From NCBI RefSeq assembly GCF_000337415.1, contig NZ_AOJD01000045.1:51990-115989 (forward strand): 64,000 nt of DNA. Reading direction: 5' to 3'. The position numbers and the translations under genes were made by a program. Shown in pieces: positions 8,216 through 16,010 of this stretch; position 1 is the stretch's first letter, and every line of letters begins with the position of its first letter. Source of the DNA: Halorubrum tebenquichense DSM 14210 (GTDB lineage Archaea > Halobacteriota > Halobacteria > Halobacteriales > Haloferacaceae). Below the pieces are notes generated by a model. It was not told the DNA's origin. It did no database searches and saw nothing but the letters and a program-made list of their open reading frames with translations.

Positions 8216-8374
8216 TCACCCGAGCGTCCGAACGAGACTGGCGAGGAGCGCGAGAAGGAGCAACGCGACGAGCAGCAACAACGCTGTGAGCTTCGCTCCG
8301 GGCGCGTCGCAGTGCGCGTCGGACCGTACGCCGCCCCTCTCGAGACGCTCCCGCGCCCGGCTCGGCGAGGTCAT
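8216..8374 (-). CDS. 52-residue single-pass membrane peptide at the end of the SipW operon
   Basis: A small frame whose ATG lies two bases after the TGA of the mucin-like gene. The peptide has a basic N-terminus (MTSPSRARERLERGG), a short Cys-containing stretch, then one hydrophobic helix (LTALLLLVALLLLALLASLV) and a three-residue charged end. GC-rich third positions and the tight coupling support translation. It resembles a tail-anchored small membrane protein and may assist the signal peptidase or its clients. That role is inference from position only. Confidence 0.55.
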   Translation of the reverse strand: MTSPSRARERLERGGVRSDAHCDAPGAKLTALLLLVALLLLALLASLVRTLG

Positions 8375-8376
8375 GC

Positions 8377-9141
8377 TCACGCTTCGCGGCCGGACTCCGC
8401 CGGATCCGGTGGACGACGAACCGCGACCGCGTCGACGTCGTTCGCGTCGGGCGGAGCCGAGCTGTCGTCGGTCGCGTTCCCTGCCGGAGCCGACTCGGCC
8501 GTCTCCGTCTCGTCAGCCGGTGCGCTCGACTGATCTCTCGTCGGCTCAGCCGGTGTCGAGGCGTTCTCGTCAGCCGACGGCTGCGAGACGTTTCCGTCTG
8601 CCGGCTCAGTCGGTGTCAAGGTGTTCTCGTCAGTCGGCTCCGCCGCAGCCGAGGAGTTACTCTCCGTCGGCTCAGTCGGTACCGAGGTGTTCCCGTCTGC
8701 CGGCTCGGTCGGGACCGAAGCGTTCCCGTCCATCGGCCCAGTCGGCGTCGAGGTGTTCTCGTCTGCCGGCTCGGTCGGGACCGAAGCGTTCCCGCCAGTC
8801 GGTGGCACCGGGGCGTTCCCGTCCGTCGGTGGCATCGAGGTGTTCTCGTCCGCCGGATCTGGTGGCACCGAGGTGTTCTCGTCCGTCTCCGTGCCGTTCG
8901 CCGCTGGCGGCGTCACGTTTTCTCCCTCGGTGGCCGTCCCGTTCTCGACGGGGACGGTCGCCACGGCGAACCCGCTCCCGCTCGACTCGTTGATTTCGCG
9001 CAGTTCCCCAGGCGTCTCGAACGTCGTCGTCACGTTGGCGCTCGCCGTGAGGAGCGCGACCGTGGCTCCGCCGGCGAACGCGACGCTCCACACCAACACG
9101 GCAAGCGCGACGAGCGCGACGAACCCGCGGTTCGCGGTCAT
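8377..9141 (-). CDS. secreted mucin-like Thr/Pro/Asn repeat protein
   Basis: A 254-residue exported protein. Residues 1-33 form a signal or anchor helix. From about residue 60 onward the protein is a run of imperfect units of roughly 9-10 residues (PTEPADGNTSVP and variants) rich in Pro, Thr, Glu and Asn. More than a dozen Asn-X-Ser/Thr sites are present, so heavy AglB-type N-glycosylation is likely. There is no C-terminal anchor beyond a charged tail (PPDPAESGREA). The ATG overlaps the stop of the upstream signal peptidase gene (ATGA). It probably acts as an extended glycosylated spacer or cell-surface coat partner of the SipW-processed proteins. That function is inferred. Confidence 0.75.
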   Translation of the reverse strand: MTANRGFVALVALAVLVWSVAFAGGATVALLTASANVTTTFETPGELREINESSGSGFAVATVPVENGTATEGENVTPPAANGTETDENTSVPPDPADENTSMPPTDGNAPVPPTGGNASVPTEPADENTSTPTGPMDGNASVPTEPADGNTSVPTEPTESNSSAAAEPTDENTLTPTEPADGNVSQPSADENASTPAEPTRDQSSAPADETETAESAPAGNATDDSSAPPDANDVDAVAVRRPPDPAESGREA

Positions 9142-10208
9142 CAGTCCACCTCCCCGGCGGCATCGGGACGCACGGGCGGCGTCGACGCCGATGCCGAGTC
9201 CTTCGGGGCCGCGCGCTCCGCGTCCGCGGCGACGGCCTCCCCGTCTGCCTCATTGGTCTCCTCGGCCTCCGCGCCGGCGTCGTCCGCCTCGGTGTCTGTC
9301 TGCTTGGCCTCTGCGCCGCCCGCCGCGCCCCCGCCGTGGGCGGCGGGCGAGTCCGCTGATTCGCCCGCCGGAGCCGCCGTCGGGTCGGCCCGGTTGAGCA
9401 CGCCGCTCGCCGGCACCCACGTCGCGAGCGCGCCGAACAAGAGCGTCGCGGCCGCGACCGCGGCCGCGATCGCGACGGCGCTCCGCAGCTCGAACGCGAC
9501 GTACGCCGTGTACGGCGCGACCACGGCGAGCACCGCCGCCGCCCCGCCGACCGCGTCGACCGGGACGCCACCGGAGCCGCTCGCGGCGGTGCCGACGGGA
9601 ACCGGATCCGCATCGACCGCTGCGACCCCCGCTGCTGTGCCGGCCTCGCCGCCGGCCGAGCCGGCCGTCGTCGAGGGGCGTTCCTCGGGCTCGTCGCGAT
9701 CGCGGACGATCGACCAGACCTCGGTGGCCGCGAGCAGTCCGAAGGGGAGCAGGACGAGCGCGACGAACCCCGCGTCCGTGCCAGCGAACTGGATCACGTA
9801 CCCGATGTACGGGATCGTCAGCGCCACGACGCCGACGAGGTTCCCGGCCAGGACGAGCCCCGGATCCGGCCCCTCGTTGGCGTCGCCCATCGTCTCGAAC
9901 GCGAGGACGCCCCCCTCGTCGACCACGTCGATCACGCGGTGGGTCACCGGCACGTCGCTGGTGCCCCGCACGAACGTGATCACGTCTCCCTCCGCGATCG
10001 CCGTCGGATCGCGATCGGCGACGATCACGACGTCGCCCGGCGCGATGGCGGGCGTCATGCTCGCCGTAAGCACGACGAAGCTCTCGTCGGCACCGACGAT
10101 CTCGGGGGCCGCGAACACCGCGAACGGCGCGATGAGCGCGATCAGCAGGACGATCCCGAGTACGTTCGCCGCGCGCTTCGTCCGTGGTGCTGTGAGTGGG
10201 TTTGTCAT
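9141..10208 (-). CDS. sipW: archaeal/SipW-type signal peptidase I with extended C-terminus
   Basis: A 355-residue S26-family peptidase. An N-terminal helix (about 12-33) precedes the catalytic serine in LTASMTPAI (about 50-58). The His-type general base used by archaeal and SipW/eukaryotic enzymes is in VTHRVIDV (about 108), followed by the conserved GDANEGPDP box. Further helices lie near 125-170. The last about 180 residues are an extra Ala/Glu/Asp-rich region with two more hydrophobic segments (about 220-270). The gene sits in a row of ATGA overlaps between a SipW-tag protein and the mucin-like protein, so it very likely processes the neighbouring exported proteins. Confidence 0.88.
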   Translation of the reverse strand: MTNPLTAPRTKRAANVLGIVLLIALIAPFAVFAAPEIVGADESFVVLTASMTPAIAPGDVVIVADRDPTAIAEGDVITFVRGTSDVPVTHRVIDVVDEGGVLAFETMGDANEGPDPGLVLAGNLVGVVALTIPYIGYVIQFAGTDAGFVALVLLPFGLLAATEVWSIVRDRDEPEERPSTTAGSAGGEAGTAAGVAAVDADPVPVGTAASGSGGVPVDAVGGAAAVLAVVAPYTAYVAFELRSAVAIAAAVAAATLLFGALATWVPASGVLNRADPTAAPAGESADSPAAHGGGAAGGAEAKQTDTEADDAGAEAEETNEADGEAVAADAERAAPKDSASASTPPVRPDAAGEVD

Positions 10209-11350
10209 CAGTTCCCCTTCGTACTGCCGTTTTCGGGCTTTTCGTCGCCGTTTTCGGGCTTTTCGTCGCCGTTTTCCTCAGCCGTGTCGCCGTCGACGCT
10301 TTCATGATCGCTGGCGTCCCCGGAACGCTCGTCACTCAGCCGGTCTTCGCCGGCACAGACGAAAACGACGATATGGCTGATCCCGTATCGCTGGCCCTTG
10401 TCCGGATTCTGCGGTGCGAACAGGACCTCGCCAGTCTCCGTGACTGGCGGGTCGAGCTCGTGGCGTTCTGTTCCCTGCCCGCCCTTGATCTCGACCGCAC
10501 ACACGGCCGGTCCGGCGGTCCCGTCGGGGCCGCGGAGGGCGAATGCGACGCCGACGGCCTCGCCGTCGTCCTTCGTCTCGACCTCGGTGATCTCGATCTC
10601 GTACGATCCCGCGCCCGCAAGCCGGAGCGCGTCGCCCACCGCGAGCGCCGCCTCGATGTCGTCCGCCTTCCCGAGTTCGAGGCACGCTGGGCACTCTTCG
10701 GCGAACTCCTCGCAGACGACCTCCGCAAAGGGGTTCGACCCCGGCGCGTTCGCCTGCCCTTCCGAGACGTGGCGACACTGCTCGGCGTACAGCCGGAACG
10801 TCAGGTCGGTCGCCTCCCCGCCCACGTCCGGCGAGCCAGCCGGCAGGTACGGGGCCACTTCGACGACGATCGGACCCTCGTCGGGATCGAGGCAGCCGTC
10901 GTCGATTCGAATCCCGGTCGCGAGGTCGCGCTCGACCGCGGCGAGGGGACGGTAGCCGCCCGTCACCGACTCGCCGTTGACGACGACCTCGACCTCGAGG
11001 GCGTCCCCGAGCCGGTCGCCGCCCGGACAGCGAGTCGCGAGCCACACCCGCACGGGGTTCGCGGACGCGCCCACCTCGAACGTCTCGGGCCGGGGTCGCT
11101 CGTCGAACGTCGTGCGGTCGACCCGGAACGGCCCGACGGCGACGGTCCCGCTCGTGGGCTCGCCGTCCACCGTCAGCCCGACCTCGCCAGCGCCGAAGGC
11201 GTTTCCCGTGAACGCCTCCCGGTTCGAGAGGTACGCGCCCGTGCCGAGGCCGCTCGCCGTCCCGATGACGCCGACGCCGCCGATCCCGGCGAGCAGGCGG
11301 CGGCGACTCAGTCCGCTCGGGCGTCCTCCGGCGTCGTCTCCAGGAGTCAT
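10208..11350 (-). CDS. SipW-tag secreted protein (TasA/CalY-like), C-terminal charged repeats
   Basis: A 380-residue exported protein. The leader combines a twin-Arg-like start (LSRRRLLAGIG) with the SipW-type end GTGAYLSNREAFTGNAF, then a beta-rich region beginning AGEVGLTVDGEP. Cys residues recur in pairs (CPGG, CLDPDEG, CRHV, CEEFAEECPAC). The tail is a short repeat, ENGDEKP twice then ENGSTKGN. Bacterial relatives form biofilm fibres, and the archaeal bundling pilin AbpA is a structural relative. Fibre formation here is inference. The ATG at 11350 overlaps the upstream gene by four bases and is preferred over the longer arginine-rich extension. Confidence 0.8.
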   Translation of the reverse strand: MTPGDDAGGRPSGLSRRRLLAGIGGVGVIGTASGLGTGAYLSNREAFTGNAFGAGEVGLTVDGEPTSGTVAVGPFRVDRTTFDERPRPETFEVGASANPVRVWLATRCPGGDRLGDALEVEVVVNGESVTGGYRPLAAVERDLATGIRIDDGCLDPDEGPIVVEVAPYLPAGSPDVGGEATDLTFRLYAEQCRHVSEGQANAPGSNPFAEVVCEEFAEECPACLELGKADDIEAALAVGDALRLAGAGSYEIEITEVETKDDGEAVGVAFALRGPDGTAGPAVCAVEIKGGQGTERHELDPPVTETGEVLFAPQNPDKGQRYGISHIVVFVCAGEDRLSDERSGDASDHESVDGDTAEENGDEKPENGDEKPENGSTKGN

Positions 11351-12114
11351 GCGCTCCCTCCGGCGGTGTCGCTCGCCGCGCTCATGTCGAACGGGTTCCC
11401 CTCTGCGGTACAGTCGTCGGCGGCGAACTCGACGTCGAAGTCGACGGCACCGCCCCGCCCGGCGTTGCCGCCCTCGGCGTCGAACTCCCACGCGAAAGTC
11501 AGGCAGCGGCGCTCGTCGGTCGTGAGACAGCCGTTACCGAGCAAGCTCGGGTGGAGTTCGATCCCCGCCGCCAGCGGGTCGCCGCTCAGCTCCGCGAGCG
11601 TCCCGGCGGCGATCAGCTCGCCGTAGCCGGCGAAGTCGCTCTCGGCCCCCGCGCACGCCCCGACCCCGAGGAGGCCGGTATCGTACCGGACCCCCAGTCG
11701 GATGCGCTCGGCGAGCGCGCGGCTCGCGGCGTCGTCGTCGAACTCGGGGGCGACCCGGAGCCACACCCGCACGCCGTTCGGCGCGGTGTCAGCCGGATCG
11801 TCGAGTCGGAGCCCGACGCTCGCGGTCCCCTCGTCGCCCGGCAGCGCGTTGTCCGTGTCGACGAGCCGTCCCCCCGCCGCCTCGACGTCGGTCTCGGCGT
11901 CGGTCGGGCTCGACCCGACGGCCGCGCCGTTCTCCGTACGCCGCCAGCCGACGAGCAGGTTCCACGGCCCGTCGGACTGCGCGTACGTGTACTCCGGATA
12001 GTCGTCCCAGCTGGCCGTCGGCCGTCCGGCCGCGGCCCCGAGGGTCACGAAGCCCACGGCTCCGACGCCCGCAAGTGCCTCCCGCCGCGTGAGTTTCGGT
12101 TCCTTCTGTGTCAT
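11347..12114 (-). CDS. secreted protein with twin-Arg leader, SipW-tag family relative
   Basis: A 255-residue exported protein, first of the run of overlapping genes that includes the SipW peptidase. The leader LTRREALAGVGAVGFVTLG is Tat-like. The body resembles the next gene product: LVDTDNALPGDEGTASVGLRL, then a VRVWLRVAPEFDDD strand pair, a LNGCLTTDERRCLTF-like segment and a final CTAEGNPF, matching CRHV...SNPFA in the neighbour. Four cysteines could form two disulfides. The leader lacks the clear AYF/AYL box, so processing by SipW is less certain than for its neighbours. Promoter: the shared 20-base block at 12192-12211, giving an untranslated leader of about 50 bases. Confidence 0.72.
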   Translation of the reverse strand: MTQKEPKLTRREALAGVGAVGFVTLGAAAGRPTASWDDYPEYTYAQSDGPWNLLVGWRRTENGAAVGSSPTDAETDVEAAGGRLVDTDNALPGDEGTASVGLRLDDPADTAPNGVRVWLRVAPEFDDDAASRALAERIRLGVRYDTGLLGVGACAGAESDFAGYGELIAAGTLAELSGDPLAAGIELHPSLLGNGCLTTDERRCLTFAWEFDAEGGNAGRGGAVDFDVEFAADDCTAEGNPFDMSAASDTAGGSA

Positions 12115-12191
12115 TATTTGTCATTGCGGCTCCGAACGGCCGTGTCGTCGATCTCCGCTTCCTTCTCGCCTCCCCTACTCTCACCGCGGTG

Positions 12192-12211
12192 GTATGTATG
12201 GGGGCCCTACC
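12192..12211 (-). promoter_or_regulatory. shared promoter block of the SipW regulon, site 1
   Basis: On the minus strand this 20-mer reads GGTAGGGCCC followed by CCATACATAC. It matches 18 of 20 bases of the block before the 16907 gene and most of the block before the 15416 gene. CATACAT is a plausible TATA element; the GGTAGSGG part lies where a BRE or activator site would be. It precedes the 12114-8216 operon. Confidence 0.65.
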
Positions 12212-12237
12212 CGGTCGGTCCGGTGACCGTACCCAAC

Positions 12238-12254
12238 GGTACGACGGTCGTACC
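12238..12254. promoter_or_regulatory. 17-bp perfect palindrome upstream of the SipW operon
   Basis: The sequence ggtacgac-g-gtcgtacc is an exact dyad 27 bases upstream of the shared promoter block (on the minus strand). It sits in a 215-base gap between the vWA gene and the operon. Size and symmetry fit a homodimeric regulator site; the partner is unknown. Confidence 0.5.
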
Positions 12255-12329
12255 CGACCGCGGTCGCCCGATCGTCCGGCTGCCCGGTGAGGGTCGGCCG
12301 TCGGCACCGGTGCGGATTCGAAGCGCCTC

Positions 12330-14069
12330 TCAGGCCGCCTGAGACGGCCCGGATCCGTCGTTGTGGCGCGCCTGCTCGGTGTAGAAGCCGAGGTCGAAGG
12401 CGAGCGTGTCGCCCTGAACCACGTTGCCCACCTCGAACGGGAGCTCCCACTCGAGCGCGACGCAGTGCATCACGCCGTCGCCCGCGAACGGTTCCCGCTC
12501 GGGGTCGTCCGCGGGGTCGTCGAGTTCGTCGTACGGCGTCGCGCGGTTGCCGTCGAGCGGAACGCCGTTCCCGCCGGCGAGCGCGTCGAGGACGTTGCCG
12601 AGGCTGTCCTCCATGATGACCTTCTCTTGGCCGGTCTGGGCCGCGAGGTTACCGAACACCGAGGGAATTGCGAGCGGGTCGTCGACGTCGTTGAAGAACG
12701 CCGAGTCGCCGCCGGAGCCGCCGGCCGTGCCGGCCATCGCCTGGAGCACGCCGTCGTTCGCGCTCCCGACGGAGATGGTGTAGACGTTGGTCTCGGGCGA
12801 CGGCGGCGAGGGGGAGATCGCCCCGCCGGGGGCGGCGCGGGCGCTCGCCGCGGCGTCCTGCGGCGAGGAGAACGAGGTGCCGCCGCCGCCGTTGAACGAC
12901 TCGCCGTCCGAGAGGACGATGTTCCGGAACTCGACGCCGGTGCGGCCGTTCGCGTCGATCTCCGCCTGCGCGTCGTCGACGCCCTCGCCGATGTAGGTCC
13001 CCGTCGCGATGCTGTTCGCGTTCGCGAACGGGTCCGGGTCACCGTCGCCGTCGCCCGGCGTCGAGGGACTGGGACCGGTCACGACGTCCGCGAGCTTCTG
13101 CCGGAGGTCCGTCAGCGCCGCGTCGACGACGCTGAGGTCGGTCGTCAGCCCCTGGAGGATCCCCGTCCGGGGTTGGCTGTCGTCGCTGCCCTCGCCGTCG
13201 AAGTACGCCACGCCGACTTGGACGTCCGAGCCCTGCGTCTGGAGGTAGTCGACGAACTGCCGCGTGCCGAGCTCGACGAGGTCGATCTTCGTCGTCTCGG
13301 GGTACGAGGTGCCGGTCTCGATCGTGACCCCGTCGTTGCTGACGACGCCGCCGTACTGCTCGTACAGCATCGAGCCCGAGAAGTCGAGCGTGAGCATGAT
13401 GTCGACCGGCTCCGCGCCGTCGTACACGTTGTCGCAGTCCTCGTCGTACCAGAGCTTCGCGTCGATGAACTCCGCGAGATTCCCCTCGTTTCCGGGGTCG
13501 ACGACGGCTTCGGGGTCGGTGAGGCTGCCGCCCGACTCGCTGACGTTGCCGGCCTGTATCCAGACGTAGCCGGGATTGTCACACAGGTGTAACGAGAAGG
13601 TTATCTCGCCAGTGTCGCCGGGCTTCACGTCGGAGAACTGGACGAGCGTGTCCATCGGCTCGCCCGTGACGGGGTCCTCCCTGAACTCCGCCTCGGAGAG
13701 CGGCGGGATGTTCTCGCAGTCCAGCACCGGTATGTTCGCGCCGTTGCTGTCCTCGTCCTCCTCGTCCGGGAAGTCGCTGTACCGGAGCTGGCCGTCGGGG
13801 TTGTCCGCCGCGATCGACTGTTCGCCGTCGCCGTCGTGGTCCGGGTGCGCGTTGACGAACGCGTTCCCGTCGCCGAAGTCGTACGTCTGTTGCCAATCGA
13901 CCAATAGGTCGAGTTCCCCGGCGGTGAGGGTGTTGCCCGCGAACGTCTCCGTGTCGTTGAAGTACGCCGTGGTGCCGAGTCCGGCTCCCGCGGAGGCCAC
14001 GCCGACCGCGCCGAGGCCGGCCAGCAGCTTGCGCCGCGAGAGGTCGAATGTGTCGGATCTGTCTGTCAT
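12330..14069 (-). CDS. SipW-tag secreted protein with inserted von Willebrand A domain
   Basis: A 579-residue exported protein. The leader is nearly identical to that of the upstream gene (LSRRKLLAGLGAVG, then GLGTTAYFNDTETFAGNTL). The TasA-like frame appears before the insert (DVKPGDTGEITFSLHLCDNPGY, here cited in parts) and after it (LPFEVGNVVQGD, TEQARHN at the end). Between them, from about residue 225, is a vWA domain with the MIDAS motif DFSGSM (about 228) and a later IVLSDGESF strand. vWA domains bind metal and protein ligands, so this may be the adhesive or cross-linking member. The start is ATG 14069, 93 bases after the upstream gene. Confidence 0.82.
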   Translation of the reverse strand: MTDRSDTFDLSRRKLLAGLGAVGVASAGAGLGTTAYFNDTETFAGNTLTAGELDLLVDWQQTYDFGDGNAFVNAHPDHDGDGEQSIAADNPDGQLRYSDFPDEEDEDSNGANIPVLDCENIPPLSEAEFREDPVTGEPMDTLVQFSDVKPGDTGEITFSLHLCDNPGYVWIQAGNVSESGGSLTDPEAVVDPGNEGNLAEFIDAKLWYDEDCDNVYDGAEPVDIMLTLDFSGSMLYEQYGGVVSNDGVTIETGTSYPETTKIDLVELGTRQFVDYLQTQGSDVQVGVAYFDGEGSDDSQPRTGILQGLTTDLSVVDAALTDLRQKLADVVTGPSPSTPGDGDGDPDPFANANSIATGTYIGEGVDDAQAEIDANGRTGVEFRNIVLSDGESFNGGGGTSFSSPQDAAASARAAPGGAISPSPPSPETNVYTISVGSANDGVLQAMAGTAGGSGGDSAFFNDVDDPLAIPSVFGNLAAQTGQEKVIMEDSLGNVLDALAGGNGVPLDGNRATPYDELDDPADDPEREPFAGDGVMHCVALEWELPFEVGNVVQGDTLAFDLGFYTEQARHNDGSGPSQAA

Positions 14070-14162
14070 GAGTGGGTATGTCGTGTGAAGTTCGTCACCT
14101 GCCGCGGCGGTCACTGGACTACCGCCGGACGGTGCGCACTGTTCGCGCAGCCCCGGTCGGGA

Positions 14163-15023
14163 TCAGTTCCCCGTGGAGTTGACCGGGGCCGAGTTGTTGA
14201 ACGGGTCGTCGTTGTGACGGACCTGTTCGGTCTCGAAGACGAGGTCGAACGAGATGCCGTCGCCCTGAATGACGTTGCCCACCTCGAACGGGATCTCGAG
14301 CAGGAGACAGAACGAGTAGACGCCCTCGTTCACCGCGTCGTTGATCGGAAGGAGGTCGCCGTTGTCGTCCCGGATGAGGTAGCCGCCGCCGAGGATCCCG
14401 TCCGCCTCGCGGGCGTTCGTGTAGTGCGTGTCGGCGTCGACGACGCCGTCGACGTCCGAGGGCGCGTAGTCGATGTCGAGGTCGTCCGACGCGTTGTTGA
14501 ACACGGGATCGAGCGTGGAGAGTCCGGCCTTGTCGCCGCTCTCGTCGTACTCCTGCCACACCGTCGTCAGGAGGAACTCGCCGAGGTCGGCGTCGTTGTC
14601 GTCGTCGCCTTCGACCTCCTGTTCGGGCTCCGGGTTCGCGCCGCCGGTCTCGTCGAAGTTCTCCGTGCGCACCTGCACGTAGCCGGGGTTGTCGCCGACC
14701 TCGATGTCGAAACAGATGATCGCCCAGTCGCCGGGCTTCACGTCGTCGACGTCGATTCCAGCGACGACTCCCGAGCTATCCGCCGTCTGAGACATCATGA
14801 TCGCGCCCTGGCTCGTCCAGTACTCGTCCGCCGCGACGATGTCAGCGGAGACGCTCATGTCGAGCGTGCCCGCCTGTAGGCTGTTGCCCGCGAACGTCTC
14901 CGTGTCGTTGAAGTACGCCGTGGTACCGAGTCCCGCGCCCGCGGAGGCCACGCCGATCGCGCCGAGGCCGGCCAGCAGCTTGCGTCGCGAGAGTCCGATC
15001 TTGTCGTTGGTGTCGGGGTTCAT
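14163..15023 (-). CDS. SipW-tag secreted protein (TasA/CalY-like)
   Basis: A 286-residue exported protein. The leader SRRKLLAGLGAIG is followed by the SipW-type box GLGTTAYFNDTETFAGNSL. The beta-rich body starts AGTLDMSVSADI, carries VGDNPGYVQVRTENF in the middle and ends LEIPFEVGNVIQGD and TEQVRHNDDPF. The same framework brackets the vWA insert in the next gene, so the two are paralogues and this is the simple form, possibly the main subunit of an extracellular fibre (inferred). Residues before the ATG at 15023 in the longer frame look untranslated. Regulation probably comes from the divergent region 15024-15415. Confidence 0.8.
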   Translation of the reverse strand: MNPDTNDKIGLSRRKLLAGLGAIGVASAGAGLGTTAYFNDTETFAGNSLQAGTLDMSVSADIVAADEYWTSQGAIMMSQTADSSGVVAGIDVDDVKPGDWAIICFDIEVGDNPGYVQVRTENFDETGGANPEPEQEVEGDDDNDADLGEFLLTTVWQEYDESGDKAGLSTLDPVFNNASDDLDIDYAPSDVDGVVDADTHYTNAREADGILGGGYLIRDDNGDLLPINDAVNEGVYSFCLLLEIPFEVGNVIQGDGISFDLVFETEQVRHNDDPFNNSAPVNSTGN

Positions 15024-15123
15024 GGTTCTGTCTCCGATTCGCTCCGCCGTCGTCGGTCGGCCGAATCGGTTACTTCCCCCTCTGAGGGACACCCACGTAG
15101 TTACGCGGAGCCACGTCACCATC

Positions 15124-15174
15124 GAACGTCCGATTTCACCGCGTAGAACGTCTCAAACAACTGATTGAACGTCC
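15124..15174 (+). promoter_or_regulatory. three phased GAACGTCY direct repeats
   Basis: GAACGTCC at 15124, GAACGTCT at 15146 and GAACGTCC at 15167 are spaced 22 and 21 bases, two helical turns each, so all face one side of the DNA. The outer two extend to GAACGTCCGRTTT. They lie in the 392-base divergent gap between a SipW-tag gene (15023, minus) and a DUF7344-type regulator (15416, plus). The rest of that gap holds the promoter block at 15327 and no gene. Confidence 0.55.
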
Positions 15175-15326
15175 GGTTTGACGCGCGGTCCGGCGTCCCT
15201 ACCGAGACGGGTCCGGACCGCATGGTCCCCGTACCGACGGCCCCGGATCCGACACGGACCCCGTACTTCCACTCGAAGCCCCGACACGAACCGCGTACCG
15301 TCGGGCCCGGATCGGCCGATCCGGCG

Positions 15327-15346
15327 GGTAGCGGACTCATACATAT
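15327..15346 (+). promoter_or_regulatory. shared promoter block of the SipW regulon, site 2
   Basis: Reads GGTAGCGGAC then TCATACATAT, matching 16 of 20 bases of the block before the 16907 gene. The A/T part would place transcription near 15365-15372, leaving a short leader before the ATG at 15416, or a leaderless start at the GTG at 15365. Confidence 0.6.
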
Positions 15347-15415
15347 ACCTTCGACCGGCGCACTGTGGAGCAGCACTCGGGCATCGCGGAGCGCCGCGGC
15401 CCAGGAGATCCGTCT

Positions 15416-15946
15416 ATGAAATTCCGTACAAACGTCCTTCCGGCCGAACAGGTGTACGCGATCCTCGCGAACGAACGCCGTCGCCACGCGCTCGACGGGC
15501 TCCGGTCGACCGGCGGGACGGTCACGGTCAACGAGCTCTCGACGCTCGTCGCCGGCCGCGAGACCGGAGAGAGTCCCCCGCCGACGCGCTGCCGCGAGAG
15601 CGTGTACACGTCCCTGGTCCAGACGCACCTGCCGAAGCTGGCGGACGCGGGGGTGATCGCGTACGACCGCGAATCACAGACCATCGAGCTCTCGAAAGGC
15701 GCGCGCGACGTGGGGCTGTACACGGAGATACTCGCGCCCGGCGGCGCGACGTGGTCGGAGCTGTACCGCGCGCTCGGCCTCGCGTCGCTGCTGGTCGTCC
15801 TCGCCGCGCTCCTCGATGTCCCGGTCGTGTCGGCTGTCGACCCCGTCCTCTGGACCAGCCTCGCGCTCGGCGTCTTCGCCGCAGCCAGCAGCGCCCAGTT
15901 GTGGGTCAACCGCTCCTCGGTGTTGCGCCAGCTGCGACTCCGGTGA
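15416..15946 (+). CDS. winged-helix membrane regulator (DUF7344-type)
   Basis: A 176-residue protein with an N-terminal winged-helix domain: ILANERRRHALDGL, then VTVNELSTLVAGRE, then SLVQTHLPKLADAGVI. Two hydrophobic segments follow (about residues 118-137 and 141-160) with a short charged end. This plan, DNA-binding domain first and two C-terminal helices, is common in haloarchaea and resembles DUF7344. It is divergent from the SipW-tag genes and shares their promoter block, so it is the best candidate for their regulator (inferred). A GTG at 15365 would give 17 more residues; the ATG is preferred because the conserved domain begins just after it. Confidence 0.78.
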   Translation: MKFRTNVLPAEQVYAILANERRRHALDGLRSTGGTVTVNELSTLVAGRETGESPPPTRCRESVYTSLVQTHLPKLADAGVIAYDRESQTIELSKGARDVGLYTEILAPGGATWSELYRALGLASLLVVLAALLDVPVVSAVDPVLWTSLALGVFAAASSAQLWVNRSSVLRQLRLR

Positions 15947-16010
15947 CCCGGCTCGAAAGACAGCCCTCGCCGCGCTCCCGTTCGCTCTGCCCTCCGTCCG
16001 TCCCCCGTCG

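Noticed and set aside
8500..8900. Direct repeats resembling a CRISPR array
   Set aside because: The units are imperfect, in frame and encode the Pro/Thr/Asn repeat of the mucin-like protein; there are no unique spacers.
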